The notes beneath the pieces were generated by a model. That model saw only the letters and a list, made by a program, of their open reading frames with translations, was not told the DNA's origin and made no database searches. Made by a program: the position numbers and the translations under genes. Below, in pieces: positions 59,401 through 64,000 of a DNA stretch of 64,000 bases (positions are counted from its first letter, which is position 1; each line of letters begins with the position of its first letter). This DNA is from Stomorhina lunata (lineage: Eukaryota > Arthropoda > Insecta > Diptera > Rhiniidae): the NCBI GenBank assembly GCA_933228675.1, contig OW121742.1, positions 107,214,940 through 107,278,939 of the forward strand, read 5' to 3'.

Positions 59401-61854
59401 AAAAGAAAACAAATCCCTTTACTTAACTGACCAACATCTTGTATTTCTTAAACTTTATTAAATTACTTTTAAAGAGACATGCAACAGAAAAATGTCAAAG
59501 AATTATTAAGTAAGAAAAACAAATAATGTATTATAAGGATTAGATAATTAACAAATTGCATAATTTATGTTTATAATAGAAAATCTTAACAAATTTAATA
59601 AATCAAAAAAGAAACAAGTTTGTGCCTTAAGTCTTTTGTTTTGTATGCTTTCTTTGTGTTTGATTTTGTCGCTTGATAAAATCTCAAATTAATTGAAATT
59701 CATTTTACATTTTTTCCTCATTCCGTTTGCAGTAAATTGAAAAGTCAAACACGTGAACGTGATTCTGAACTACACGAGACCTCAGCGGAAAGCAAAAGTT
59801 TAAGACAACAACTTACCGCCTTGAAAACAAGTCGAGATCAGGCCATACAAGAAAATGTGTAAGTTTTTCAAATCGCATAGAAACTCTAATTTACATTTTA
59901 TAGGAAATGAAGGCAAAACTTTAAACTAGTTTCTAATTCATGTCAATTTTATAAATTTTATTACTTAATTTTTTTTCCATTTCAAAGACGTCTGACCAAT
60001 GACTTGGCCGAGAGTCAAGCTGAAGTTGTAATTTTACGCAAACAACTCAAAGATTCTGAAAAGGAAATTGAGCGCCTGAAACAGCAACTAAGAAAATATG
60101 TGGAGGAGGTTAAAAAGGCGGAAGATTTGTTAATGCATAAGGTAGAAATTCAATGTAAAATTTGTAGTAATTAAACTTTGTTTTTAAAATTGCATCTTAT
60201 TTTTAAAGGAAAAAGAACGTGAGGAAATGCTGGATCATTACAGATCATTGTCCCATGATGCTGTAATGCTGGAGGGTAATAATCAAAGTCTCGAGCATGA
60301 AGCAGCTGAATACAAGTAAAATTTTCCATTAAAATTGTTGCTATATAGAAAATCAGTATATTTACTATAGAAAAATTGTAAAAATGACAAATTTTCTAGA
60401 GAAAAATTTTAAAAACGACAAATTTTCTAGAGAAAAATTTTAAAAACGACAAATTTTCTATAGAAAAATTGTAATAACGGCAATTTTTCTATAGAAAAAT
60501 TGTAATAACGACAATTTTTCTATAGAAAAATTGTAATAACTACAATTTTTCTATAGAAAAATTGCAAGACCGACAGTTTTTCTATAGAAAAATTGTAATA
60601 ACGACAATTTTTCTATAGAAAAATTGTAGTAACGACAGTTTTTCTATAGAAAAAACGAGAATTTTTCTCTAGGAAAATTTTAATAACGACAATTTTTCTT
60701 TAGAGACAATTTTTTTCTAGAGAAATTGTAAAAACGAAAATTTGTCTCTAGAAAAATTGTAATAACGAATATTTTTCTCTAGAAAAATTGTAATAACGAC
60801 AATTTTTCTATTTAAATCTCATTTGTCTAATCTTTTTTCTCATAAAGTATTTTCTCTTTAACTCTTTTTCTCTTCAACTCTTTTCTCTTTACCTTTTTTT
60901 CTCTTTAACTTTTTTCACTTTTACCCTTTTCGCTATCACTTTGGTTTACGTAGTTCTTGTCAATGCTGCTGTTGCCTTAGAATTAGACAAATTCTTCAAA
61001 TAGAAAATTAGTTTTTCTAATAATTAAAATTAACTGCCATTTTTTTAAAAATCCTAGTAATTAAGTCTTAAAACTATGCAACAAAAAATTCTATCTAACT
61101 CCATTTAGGCGCCAGGCAGCTGAATTGGATGCCGAAATAATGACTCTCAAAAAGGAACTCTGTCACCGTAATTCCATAATTTCCGAATTAGAAGATAAAA
61201 TTGTAACTCTTACGGCCAAGGCCACATGCTTAGAGCATAAACTGGAGGAGAGTTTGGATGAGCAGCATTTGCTGAAAACCGATTTAAAGGCACGCAAAGA
61301 GCTATGCGATAAATTGGATATAGAAAAGGATAAATTAAATGCTGAACTCTCGGAACTGAATGGTATTAAGAGAAAGGTAAGTTTGAGGAAATTAAATTTT
61401 GATACTGAAATTAAAAAAAATTCTTATTTTTCTTTTTTTTTTTAGTTGGAAGCAGAAAATGAAAAACTACGCCTGGAAATGGAAAAAACGGAAAAAGGTA
61501 AAAAGCTTTCTTCCGAGACCCTGGAAGAGTTATTAGCTAAAACTCGTCATGATTTGGAAGAACAAATCAAGGTTGATAGTAAATTGAGTCAAGAGCTAGT
61601 GCGTCTCAGGCAGAAGAATGAAGAATTATTGGTGAGCTTTTGAATATAAGTTTAAAAATGATTGATTTTTTAAATTCGTTATTTCATAATAGAACGACTT
61701 GGACCGAGAGAAACAAAAACGTGAACAACATCAAACCTTGGCCCACGAATATCAAGTACAAAATCAAGAGCTGCGTCACAATCTAACCGATGATCGTTTT
61801 CGTCAGGCTCGTTCCCGCGAACAAAGTCCACGTTTTCCAACACAAACTTTATAG
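17408..61854 (+). CDS. bld10: CEP135/Bld10 centriole and basal-body protein, 15 exons
   Basis: Exons: 17408-17581, 18695-18821, 18887-19024, 19080-19306, 19374-19860, 21827-21907, 21973-22600, 22667-22877, 22938-23053, 59733-59858, 59988-60141, 60209-60315, 61109-61376, 61446-61631 and 61693-61854. All phases agree and the sum is 3,192 nt, 1,063 residues plus TAG. The N-terminus (NNLRQKLDVMGYKQSLPLAA then VKTTESLRDSKK) is the conserved microtubule-binding start of CEP135/Bld10; the rest is coiled coil, with a short Cys-containing break (LKCTKCHVGYY). Human CEP135 is 1,140 aa. The protein builds the cartwheel-to-wall link of centrioles and is needed for sperm flagella in flies. Odd points: donor GTTTAT after exon 4, donor GTACAA after exon 7 (a 66-bp in-frame intron that could be read through), a 36.7-kb intron 9, and satellite arrays filling introns 5 and 12. 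Exons 9 and 10 join in phase 2 to rebuild a Gly codon before KLKSQTRERD. Confidence 0.93.
19880..21800. repeat. 29-bp TTTTTCGAAAA array filling Bld10 intron 5
   Basis: About 1.9 kb of units with the palindrome TTTTTCGAAAA followed by TTTAATTTTTAAAGGAAA. Spacing of 29 bp is seen at 21071, 21100 and 21129. Copies are more diverged at both ends. It fills nearly the whole intron between exons 5 and 6, leaving about 20-30 bp at each splice site. Confidence 0.92.
23200..23840. other. Unassigned repeat-like sequence 3' of the non-LTR relic
   Basis: Between the Bld10 exon 9 donor region and the coding end of the minus-strand non-LTR element. It is less AT-rich than the intron average and may be the element's 3' UTR or another relic. 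Short open frames on both strands show no motif I recognise. Confidence 0.3.
23845..26395 (-). mobile_element. Decayed non-LTR retrotransposon (APE endonuclease + RT)
   Basis: Read on the minus strand. A leader at 26395-26345 is followed by a Cys-rich zinc-finger frame (WICTVCQNRLHHMQTQLLCK, about 26320-26200). Next come the start of an APE-type endonuclease (ILQFNCNGLQGKIHEIATQ, near 25975) and its GDFNAHL motif (about 25740), then the RT motifs HDLSKAFD (about 24720) and RGVPQGGVL (about 24560). A terminal CPACGQGPHDIP zinc knuckle (about 23970) and NPVEVAQFLG end the frame. The many frameshifts and stops make it a pseudogene. After the GVPQGG block the sequence jumps to NYLAPAWSASL, so the catalytic YADD region is deleted. 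The clade (LOA/I-like or Jockey-like) is uncertain. Confidence 0.8.
26396..27593. other. AT-rich intronic sequence 3' of the nested gene
   Basis: Contains the 3' flank of the nested DUF4789 gene; a minus-strand AATAAA lies at 27312-27307, about 285 nt after its stop. Nothing else is recognisable. Confidence 0.35.
27594..29412 (-). CDS. DUF4789-type cysteine-rich protein nested in the Bld10 intron
   Basis: Four exons on the minus strand: 29412-28973, 28908-28749, 28596-28419 and 28357-27594, all with GT-AG borders and consistent phases, giving 513 residues. An N-terminal hydrophobic stretch (LLIYWTALQAGISLMTFLLT) is a signal peptide or signal anchor. The rest consists of about eight modules of the form C[YFH]-x(4-5)-GPC: KCYKIFERGPC, KCYTKLTKGPC, SCHEHFTKGPC, LCYRLYTRGPC, QCYRIGSQGPC, NCYKLYSRGPC and two variants (KCFKIFTIGYPC, MCYEL then TPGPC). 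This pattern is typical of the insect DUF4789 family, of unknown function and probably extracellular. It lies wholly inside intron 9 of Bld10, antisense to it. No in-frame stops are seen, so it looks intact. The family name is from memory of the motif. Confidence 0.85.
29413..29985. other. 5' flank of the nested gene
   Basis: Contains the presumed promoter of the minus-strand DUF4789 gene and a degenerate low-complexity stretch with GTTCTAGGTTCAGTTCAAGG-like repeats around 29490-29720. No other feature is supported. Confidence 0.35.
29990..31010 (+). mobile_element. RTE-like non-LTR reverse transcriptase relic
   Basis: A + strand frame at 30125-30320 reads YLPFIDFTKAFDRVNRSYLW, the conserved RT block with its first catalytic Asp. 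After a frameshift, GYADDVCLLS at about 30370-30400 gives the YADD box. Further on, in shifting frames, come the typical C-terminal pieces KSAFGIVGSFW and WRWIGQIQTLL, ending near 30990. No endonuclease region is visible, so the copy is 5'-truncated, with several stops and frameshifts. Confidence 0.8.
31135..31230 (-). repeat. Dispersed repeat shared with 36688-36740
   Basis: The block around GGTCAAAGGCCGAGCATAT at 31164-31182, with flanking TTTACAACTTGTTAAGG, is found as its reverse complement at 36688-36740. There it follows a GRPKL-type RT C-terminal relic, so both are probably 3' ends of one retroelement family. Confidence 0.6.
31519..32944 (+). mobile_element. mariner/IS630-type DNA transposon, MITE-interrupted
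   Basis: Terminal repeats of at least 31 bp (GTGTCCCAACTAGAACGCAA...) start at 31519 and end at 32944, flanked by TA duplications (31517-31518 and 32945-32946). The transposase is visible in broken frames: VKLFYQNGESFTATVRRL (about 31663), LKPDDHGQRKFVNWVLER and IIFSDEAHFPLDGFVNRQNC (31775-32317), SLWFQQDGATCHAAW (about 32360), then SSCDLTPLDFFLWG (about 32652) and a C-terminal GGHLHDILSHT (stop about 32840). These give the DDxD catalytic residues of the Tc1/mariner superfamily. Stops near the N-terminus, a frameshift near 32290 and a 171-bp insertion make it inactive. The near-identical ends suggest modest age. Confidence 0.92.
32467..32637. mobile_element. 171-bp MITE nested in the mariner element
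   Basis: Terminal inverted repeats of about 45 bp contain TTTCTGTATTTCTCGCATCG at both ends. CAG is duplicated on both sides (32464-32466 and 32638-32640). Removing it restores the transposase segment FGDQNWPPSSCDLTPLDFF across the site. The 3-bp CWG duplication would suit a PIF/Harbinger-type MITE. Confidence 0.88.
33000..34215. other. AT-rich intronic sequence
   Basis: Poly-A/poly-T tracts and AT-driven frames only. No repeat longer than low-complexity tracts, and no gene, was recognised. Confidence 0.4.
34218..34345. repeat. Three copies of a ~42-bp direct repeat
   Basis: Three successive copies of a unit containing TGACACTAGAACTAACTCAA, with a few substitutions between copies. Confidence 0.85.
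34596..34936 (+). mobile_element. tRNA-derived SINE with perfect 13-bp target duplications
   Basis: The element is 34609-34923 (315 bp), flanked by identical CTTATTTAAAGTA at 34596-34608 and 34924-34936. Its head has a pol III A box TGGTATAGCAGG (34619-34630) and B box AGTTCGATCCC (34662-34672), spaced as in tRNAs. The body contains GCCGTTCGGAGCCGGCGTT and AAAACGTAGGTCCC, blocks I recall from fly SINEs. The tail is a short (AT)n run. No coding capacity; it would have been moved by a LINE in trans. Confidence 0.92.
35095..36390 (+). mobile_element. DD37E Tc1/mariner-superfamily transposon
   Basis: 1,296 bp with short terminal inverted repeats (AAGAGTGTTCTAAA at the left, reverse complement AAGAGTGCTCTAAA at the right) flanked by TA at 35093-35094 and 36391-36392. 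It carries one long transposase frame (next entry). Full length, with both ends present. Confidence 0.92.
35264..36259 (+). CDS. DD37E-family transposase, nearly intact
   Basis: A single open frame to the TAA at 36257-36259. The N-terminal HTH region (KIAKNLKVDPRTVSNAIRRY, then the GRKKG linker) is followed by the catalytic domain: first Asp in VMDDETYVLADF, second Asp in FWPDLASCHYG, and Glu in ELRPVERYWALVKKEL. I count 37 residues between the second Asp and that Glu, the spacing of the DD37E family described from mosquitoes. No internal stop is present. The frame lacks an ATG at its start. An ATG at 35250 precedes it in another frame, joined through an A-rich run, so one 1-bp indel has probably broken the start. 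The protein would cut and paste its own element in the nucleus. Confidence 0.85.
   Translation, partial: NVRENIIKTFQKNPSWTFKKIAKNLKVDPRTVSNAIRRYKENLSIERKPRSGRKKGPTDIGKAKEVELLFRRAPNTSLRKAARTVKCSTNFAHRVKAYAGLKTYKVQKVPDRNAIKNLEAKKRAKKLKSDFIKKYTCCVMDDETYVLADFSQLPGQDFYVADKRGNVRQEFRTKKQTKFPKKFLVWQAICSCGKRSKVFVASGTINTEIYIKECLQKRLLPFLREHRVTTFFWPDLASCHYGKKALKWYSKNNVIFVPREANPLNCPELRPVERYWALVKKELKNTGKISKNMSDFKRRWNTCSKKVSEATVKSLMGGFPKKVDNFAKPEY
36580..36745 (+). pseudogene. Retroelement C-terminal relic
   Basis: A short + frame reads RGRPKL then WKDKVEEIP, the GRPxxRWxDxV motif found near the C-terminus of some non-LTR polymerases, followed by the dispersed block shared with 31135-31230. Heavily truncated. 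Confidence 0.5.
36835..38440 (+). mobile_element. RNase H retroelement relic carrying an 18-bp minisatellite
   Basis: On the + strand an RNase H segment (AVIKYLGSVFLNST, then ARISLNEMTQHF) at 36850-36935 is followed by many copies of an 18-bp unit containing TAGATGACTCAGCAG. A second RNase H piece (QAAIKSLDSVLA) lies at 37025-37060. The RNase H continuation CRADELARLGTTLLIS appears three times (about 37530, 37840 and 38010) within larger duplications. It ends in a C-terminal cysteine block CISCADVKGEKA (about 38256). Non-functional. Confidence 0.75.
37268..37400 (+). repeat. Hairpin-bearing dispersed repeat, copy 1
   Basis: Contains CATCGAAACGCGTCGAGGA, then a 12-13 bp hairpin with arms 37347-37358 and 37367-37378 (GTCTATTACATT), then GGGATCAAGTGC. 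A second copy lies at 50000-50125. Confidence 0.75.
39490..39600 (+). pseudogene. mariner transposase HTH fragment
   Basis: A + frame reads RLVSCQEIVESLDINHQTVG followed by NHLKRIAYSS, the DNA-binding helix-turn-helix of mariner transposases. Catalytic residues are absent. Its last part, TTGCCTATTCAAGTTGCCTA, is duplicated at about 39670-39692. Confidence 0.7.
39745..40875. other. AT-rich intronic sequence
   Basis: No repeats of note, no coding signal. Poly-A runs at about 40180-40200. Confidence 0.4.
41560..42540 (-). mobile_element. Second RNase H retroelement relic with the same 18-bp minisatellite
   Basis: On the minus strand an 18-bp array at 42500-42010 is followed by GHRDIRGNYRAVLVSLGITL and EIPENSE (about 41970-41900), the RNase H GHxxxxGN motif. 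Then comes a C-terminal FSCENEEKAKKHLFSNCPTM (about 41680-41610). The order matches the + strand relic at 36.8-38.4 kb. Confidence 0.75.
42010..42500. repeat. 18-bp minisatellite with TGAGTCAT in each unit
   Basis: About 27 units of 18 bp, typically ACAGCTGAGTCATCTAGA. Since 18 is divisible by 3 both strands stay open (minus strand: repeated DDSAVL hexapeptide; plus strand: LSHLEQ). Most units contain TGAGTCA, the AP-1 consensus. Confidence 0.93.
42545..43930. repeat. Dispersed non-coding dipteran repeats
   Basis: Copies of the TATATGGGAGCTATGGTCAA motif recur (43029, 43219, 43391, 43525), and an ACAGACAGACGGACATCGCT block is at 43646. I recall similar non-coding repeats in many fly introns. 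A CAT/ATG-rich palindromic tract is at 43853-43908. No coding sequence. Confidence 0.6.
43934..44480. repeat. Large foldback: two ~235-bp inverted arms
   Basis: Arms 43934-44168 and 44246-44480 are near-perfect reverse complements around a 77-bp spacer. The outer ends read TTATACCCTTCAC and GTGAAGGGTATAA; the inner parts read GATGAAATTTGGCAC and its complement. The symmetry shows as two almost identical 73-aa spurious frames on opposite strands. It consists of the ACGGACATCGCT...AAGGGTATAA dispersed repeat in inverted duplicate. Confidence 0.93.
44735..45260 (+). repeat. ~135-bp tandem repeat (GGCGCCACCTGTCGG type), four copies
   Basis: Units begin near 44750, 44886, 45016 and 45147 with GCGCCACCTGTCGG and carry CAACTTTGCTAAAGAT and TAGCATGATTAAAT. 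The reverse-orientation array is at 48.4-49.5 kb. Confidence 0.88.
45261..46790. other. AT-rich intron sequence with repeat end
   Basis: Contains diverged AAAGTACCAAA / TTTTTACCC motifs (45350-45790), a (TA)n microsatellite at 45898-45921 and a GTGAAGGGTAT...TTCTTACTTGTTTT block (46007-46060) that resembles ends of dispersed fly repeats. No gene. Confidence 0.45.
46790..48325. repeat. GAGGCGGGCC tandem repeat, ~13 copies
   Basis: About thirteen copies of an approximately 110-130-bp AT-rich unit, each marked by AACTTTGAGGCGGGCCAT or AAATTGAGGCGGGCC. A local palindromic junction GAGGCCCGCCTC lies at 47311. The GC-rich tag stands out from an otherwise nearly pure AT unit. Confidence 0.9.
48400..49520 (-). 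repeat. ~135-bp tandem repeat, reverse orientation, ~7 copies
   Basis: GATGGCGCCA recurs near 48507, 48648, 48900, 49030, 49165, 49300 and 49432, mostly 130-137 bp apart, with GCATTTGATCATGC and GACGAAGGTTTCTAAG. These are the reverse complement of the 44.7-45.3 kb unit. Confidence 0.9.
49619..50523. repeat. Foldback with ~225-260-bp arms
   Basis: Left arm 49619-49876 and right arm 50301-50523 are diverged reverse complements. Shared blocks include GACCTAGTGGGTAAAG, CTGAATTCAA, ATATAGCGTTA, AAAACTGTTTATTTT and CAGGAACACTAAT. The loop contains the hairpin-bearing dispersed repeat (50000-50125). One end abuts a GGCGCC repeat unit at 50530. Confidence 0.85.
50000..50125 (+). repeat. Hairpin-bearing dispersed repeat, copy 2
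   Basis: CATCGAAACGCGTCGAGGA then a 14-bp hairpin with arms 50072-50085 and 50088-50101 (TTTATTACAATAAT), then GGGATCTAAGTGC. Homologous to 37268-37400 with paired stem changes. Confidence 0.75.
50545..51985. other. AT-rich intronic sequence
   Basis: Includes a local duplication of AAATTTCACATAAATTATAA around 50866-50950 and an AAAGACTTAAG motif repeated at 51720-51960. No gene. Confidence 0.4.
51986..54600. repeat. ~110-bp repeat with TGTAAACAATGTAAA palindromes
   Basis: More than 20 units, each with an imperfect 44-bp palindrome: TTTACATTATTTACC, a short centre (ATTGTTGACATGG), and GTGTAAACAATGTAAA. Spacers are variable and AT-rich. Decay increases after 53.9 kb. Many units contain GTAAACAA. 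Confidence 0.9.
54601..55375. other. AT-rich intronic sequence
   Basis: Between the TGTAAACAATG array and the 31-bp array; only AT-driven short frames. Confidence 0.4.
55380..56650 (+). repeat. 31-bp CTATAG satellite, array A
   Basis: About 40 units: TTTTTCTATAGAAAAA then CTGTTATACTGACAA, period 31 (for example 56061, 56092). Moderately diverged, with occasional indels. Confidence 0.95.
56651..57675. other. Unique AT-rich spacer between arrays A and B
   Basis: About 1 kb of AT-rich sequence without repeats or coding signal, separating the two inversely oriented satellite arrays. Confidence 0.5.
57680..58572 (-). repeat. 31-bp CTATAG satellite, array B (inverted relative to A)
   Basis: About 28 units of TTTTTCTATAGAAAAA plus TTGTCAGTATAACAG, the exact reverse complement of the array A unit. 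Confidence 0.95.
58573..59185 (+). repeat. 31-bp CTATAG satellite, array C (A orientation)
   Basis: About 19 units in array A orientation, joined directly to array B at about 58565-58580 with no unique spacer, producing a giant inverted repeat. The last two units (59130-59180) flip again. Confidence 0.92.
59186..59732. other. 3' end of Bld10 intron 9
   Basis: AT-rich sequence between array C and exon 10; the acceptor TTTGCAG ends at 59732. No other feature seen. Confidence 0.5.
60340..60815 (+). repeat. 31-bp CTATAG satellite, array D, in Bld10 intron 12
   Basis: About 15 units with TTTTTCTATAGAAAAA plus TTGTAATAACGACAA, period 31. It starts about 25 bp after the exon 12 donor and occupies more than half of the intron. 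Confidence 0.93.
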
Positions 61855-61973
61855 TTATCAAATGTTTTTTTAATTAGAAATTTTATTAAAAAAAGTTGTA
61901 TTTACTTAACATTTTTTTATGTTGAAAAAGTTGTTTAAAAATTATGATTTTACAAAAAAAAACTTAAAAAAGA

Positions 61974-61979
61974 AATAAA
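61974..61979 (+). terminator. Poly(A) signal of Bld10
   Basis: AATAAA 120 nt after the TAG; first clear signal. Confidence 0.6.
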
Positions 61980-62059
61980 TTATTTATCTTTAAGAAAAAA
62001 CACAATTATAAATCTATTTTATGGTTTAATTTAGAATTTATTTCCTCTAATTAAAATAA

Positions 62060-62322
62060 TTAGTTCTTCTTTCCCTTGTAATAATTTCCTAACATTTCCA
62101 AATAAGTACCCAGCATACAGAGACACTGCTTGAAGGGTGGTATATCCTTGTCACTTTTAATAGCATTATAGTAATTCATAAGACCAGCTTGTTGACTATC
62201 TGTATAAGCGGAAATTCTGCTTGTGGAGGCTTCCATAAGCATTTCCCGGTTTTGTTTTAAAATCGGCCTTTGGAGGCTGTCTTTGGTAACAATAGTTTCC
62301 TGGTGCTGACTAGATTGTTGAT
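62060..62322 (-). CDS. Terminal exon of an unrecognised protein gene
   Basis: On the minus strand an acceptor (TTAATTTCAG) at 62325-62323 is followed by an 87-codon open frame to TAA at 62062-62060. It reads SQHQETIVTKDSLQRPILKQ, a hydrophilic stretch, then QAGLMNYYNAIKSDKD and PFKQCLCMLGTYLEMLGNYY and a basic end. Composition is that of a real exon (balanced codons, higher GC than the flanks). Upstream exons are not visible before the window end. It is tail-to-tail with Bld10 (about 205 bp between stop codons). I do not recognise the family. Confidence 0.6.
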
Positions 62323-62399
62323 CTGAAATTAAAATTAATGTTAAATATTTATTTAATATTTCTAAAAAGAGAATTAAGTTGAAGTTGTTATATTTTTGC

Positions 62400-63230
62400 T
62401 TTTTCAATCCAATTTTAATTGCTACAACAAATTTTAAGGTTATTTGAATGCAACAGTTTTACTTTATCGGTATTTATAAAACTGCAGTATATCTTCAGGC
62501 GCAGCACAACATTAGCATTGAAGTATGTTGTTATCTGTTATTAAAGTTATCTGTTATTAATGTTGTCCGTTATAAATGTTATCTGTTATTAATGCTATTA
62601 AGAGCTGTTATCTTAATTTTCTGCTAATTAATATATTTTGTTTGAAAGGCTATAACTTCTTAACCATTAGGTGAATAGACTCTTTAAGGGTAGCGTTGGA
62701 AAGCTAAAAACATACATTTTATTACAATTATAAACTAAAGAGTCTTCTTCAAAAAACTAAAGAAATATTTCAAATTAAATATTAAACTTGTAAAATACAT
62801 TTAGAAGGCGTGACAGTAGAATTTACATATCTCTACTACGTAATAATTTTCTTGGAAACTACAAGAGATAGAGCATTTTAGGGTAAATTCTGTGTTCACT
62901 AAAAAAAGTTTCAAAATTCGTCATAAAACTTGATTTTTGAAAATTTTTATATGGAAACATAAAAATTCGATTTTCTTGGAAACTGCAAGAGATACAGCAA
63001 TTTAGAGCAAAATCAGTGATCACTAAGAACAAATATGGAAACATAAAAGTACGATTTTCTTGGAAACTACAAGAGATAGAGCAATTTAAGAAAAAAAATC
63101 TGTGGAAAAAAGTTTCAAAATTCGTTATTAAACTAGATTTTTTGAAAATTTTTATATGAAATAAAAATGGAGCGTTTTTGTACCTAGGGAACAATTTTTT
63201 GGCTATTGCCCAGTGTTACTATTGTGAGTC
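62400..63230. repeat. Low-copy tandem repeats
   Basis: A short GTTATCTGTTATTAA repeat at 62528-62600, and three copies of an approximately 100-bp unit containing TTTCTTGGAAACTACAAGAG (62848, 62972, 63056). Probably in an intron or 5' flank of the minus-strand gene. No gene seen. Confidence 0.7.
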
Positions 63231-63249
63231 ATACCCAAGCCATTTTTCT

Positions 63250-64000
63250 ACATTCAAATATATTGGGATTCATTCAAAAGCAAGGAAATCGGGTCCCATA
63301 TGAATTGAAAAACGATTCTGCGTGTCGGAAATGATGCTTGAACGCTACAAAAAGGCGACATTTTTGCATTGTAGGGTTACTGATAATAAAAACTGGTTAC
63401 ATTACCCCAAGTACAAAAGGTCATATGTCAAGCCCGGAAAAAAGAACGCCGAAACCGAAAATCCATGACGCCATGGTAATGCTCTGTATTTGATGGGATC
63501 AAAAGGCTGTTTTGTATTATGAGCTATTGAAAACGGGTCAGGTGATCACAGGGGACATGTACTGAAGAAAATCGATTTGTTTGAAGAGATCAATTAATGA
63601 AAAGCGATCAATATATGAGCAAAAACACGAGGCCATAAACATCCATTATGACAACTATCGGTCTCATGTTGCAAATTTCAATAACTCCAACTGCAAAAGG
63701 TTATATATGTATCAAGCCCAGCTAACCAGCCAAATGAACGCTGAAACCGAAAATCTAGATATTGCAAAATCGGTCAAAAACTATGGGATGGGAAGTTTTG
63801 GCTTACCCGCCCGATAGCCCAGACCTTGGTATTCTGATTATCATTTGTTTTGATCGATGTAAAAAGCCCTTACTTAAATACGCTTCACTTAAGAACAGGG
63901 TATCTGAAATTGTTTTGATTATTTATTTGGCTTAAAACCAGAAATCTTTTGAAATCCATATAATAACGGAAAATGGGGAAAAAGGGCTAACAATGGCATT
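63250..64000 (+). pseudogene. Decayed mariner transposase, continues beyond the window
   Basis: Fragments in changing + frames follow the mariner order: VPYELKND (about 63292), a decayed TGDEKW region (about 63380), MLCIWWDQKGCFVL (about 63479), a decayed YELL...GD.Y region, and NIHYDNYRSHVANF (about 63638), the equivalent of the HDNARPHVA second-Asp motif. LTRPIAQTLVF (about 63800) matches the SPDLAPSD third-Asp region. Several stops and frameshifts; terminal repeats not found within the window. Confidence 0.8.

Larger units (their letters stand above)
23054..59732 (+). other. Giant intron 9 of Bld10 (36.7 kb)
   Basis: Donor GTAAGTA at 23054 and acceptor TTTGCAG ending at 59732. The flanking exons join in phase (GG + T = Gly) within continuous coiled coil. 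The intron holds one nested gene on the opposite strand, at least six transposon relics and more than ten satellite or inverted-repeat blocks, listed separately. All other Bld10 introns are under 2.0 kb. Confidence 0.85.

Noticed and set aside
62859..63194. 111-aa minus-strand frame with repeated SCSFQENR
   Set aside because: Arises from the three-copy ~100-bp tandem repeat.

Overview
The window is eukaryotic and comes from a higher (cyclorrhaphous, most likely calyptrate/blow-fly-like) dipteran. The genes have short introns with GTAAGT/TTTTCAG borders, the proteins are those of a fly, the DNA is very AT-rich, and there are many dipteran transposon relics. Species cannot be fixed from sequence alone.

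Genes, left to right: (1) 1-1649 (+), 3' part of the ITFG1/TIP-type FG-GAP membrane protein; (2) 6548-7396 (-), a CDC34/UBE2R-class ubiquitin-conjugating enzyme; (3) 12503-14570 (+), UFSP2, the Ufm1-specific protease; (4) 15353-16881 (-), the p52/Tfb2 (GTF2H4, fly marionette) subunit of TFIIH; (5) 17408-61854 (+), a 15-exon CEP135/Bld10 centriole protein that I could join exon by exon into 1,063 codons plus stop; (6) 27594-29412 (-), a four-exon DUF4789-type cysteine-rich secreted or membrane protein nested in intron 9 of gene 5; (7) 62060-62322 (-), the terminal exon of an unrecognised gene running off the right side. Genes 4 and 5 are head-to-head, 526 bp apart.

The rest is repeats. Tandem arrays: 23-bp unit (2.15-2.96 kb), 31-bp AT palindromic unit (4.64-6.45 kb), 31-bp units built on the palindrome TTTTCTATAGAAAA (7.70-8.82, 55.4-56.65, 57.7-59.2, 60.3-60.8 kb), 29-bp TTCGAA unit (19.9-21.8 kb), 18-bp TGAGTCAT unit (36.9-37.9 and 42.0-42.5 kb), about 135-bp GGCGCC units in opposite orientation (44.7-45.3 and 48.4-49.5 kb), GAGGCGGGCC units (46.8-48.3 kb) and roughly 110-bp TGTAAACAATG units (52-54.6 kb).

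Bld10 intron 9 (23054-59732, 36.7 kb) holds most of them. It also carries a decayed non-LTR element lacking its YADD block, an RTE-like RT relic, a mariner-type element split by a 171-bp MITE, a 315-bp tRNA-derived SINE with perfect 13-bp target duplications, a nearly intact DD37E Tc1/mariner element, two copies of an RNase H retroelement carrying the same 18-bp minisatellite, and at least three large inverted repeats. The genes keep tight exon structure and look functional. The notable biology is the intron gigantism of a centriole gene and the recurrent 31-bp period of unrelated or diverged satellites inside and outside it.
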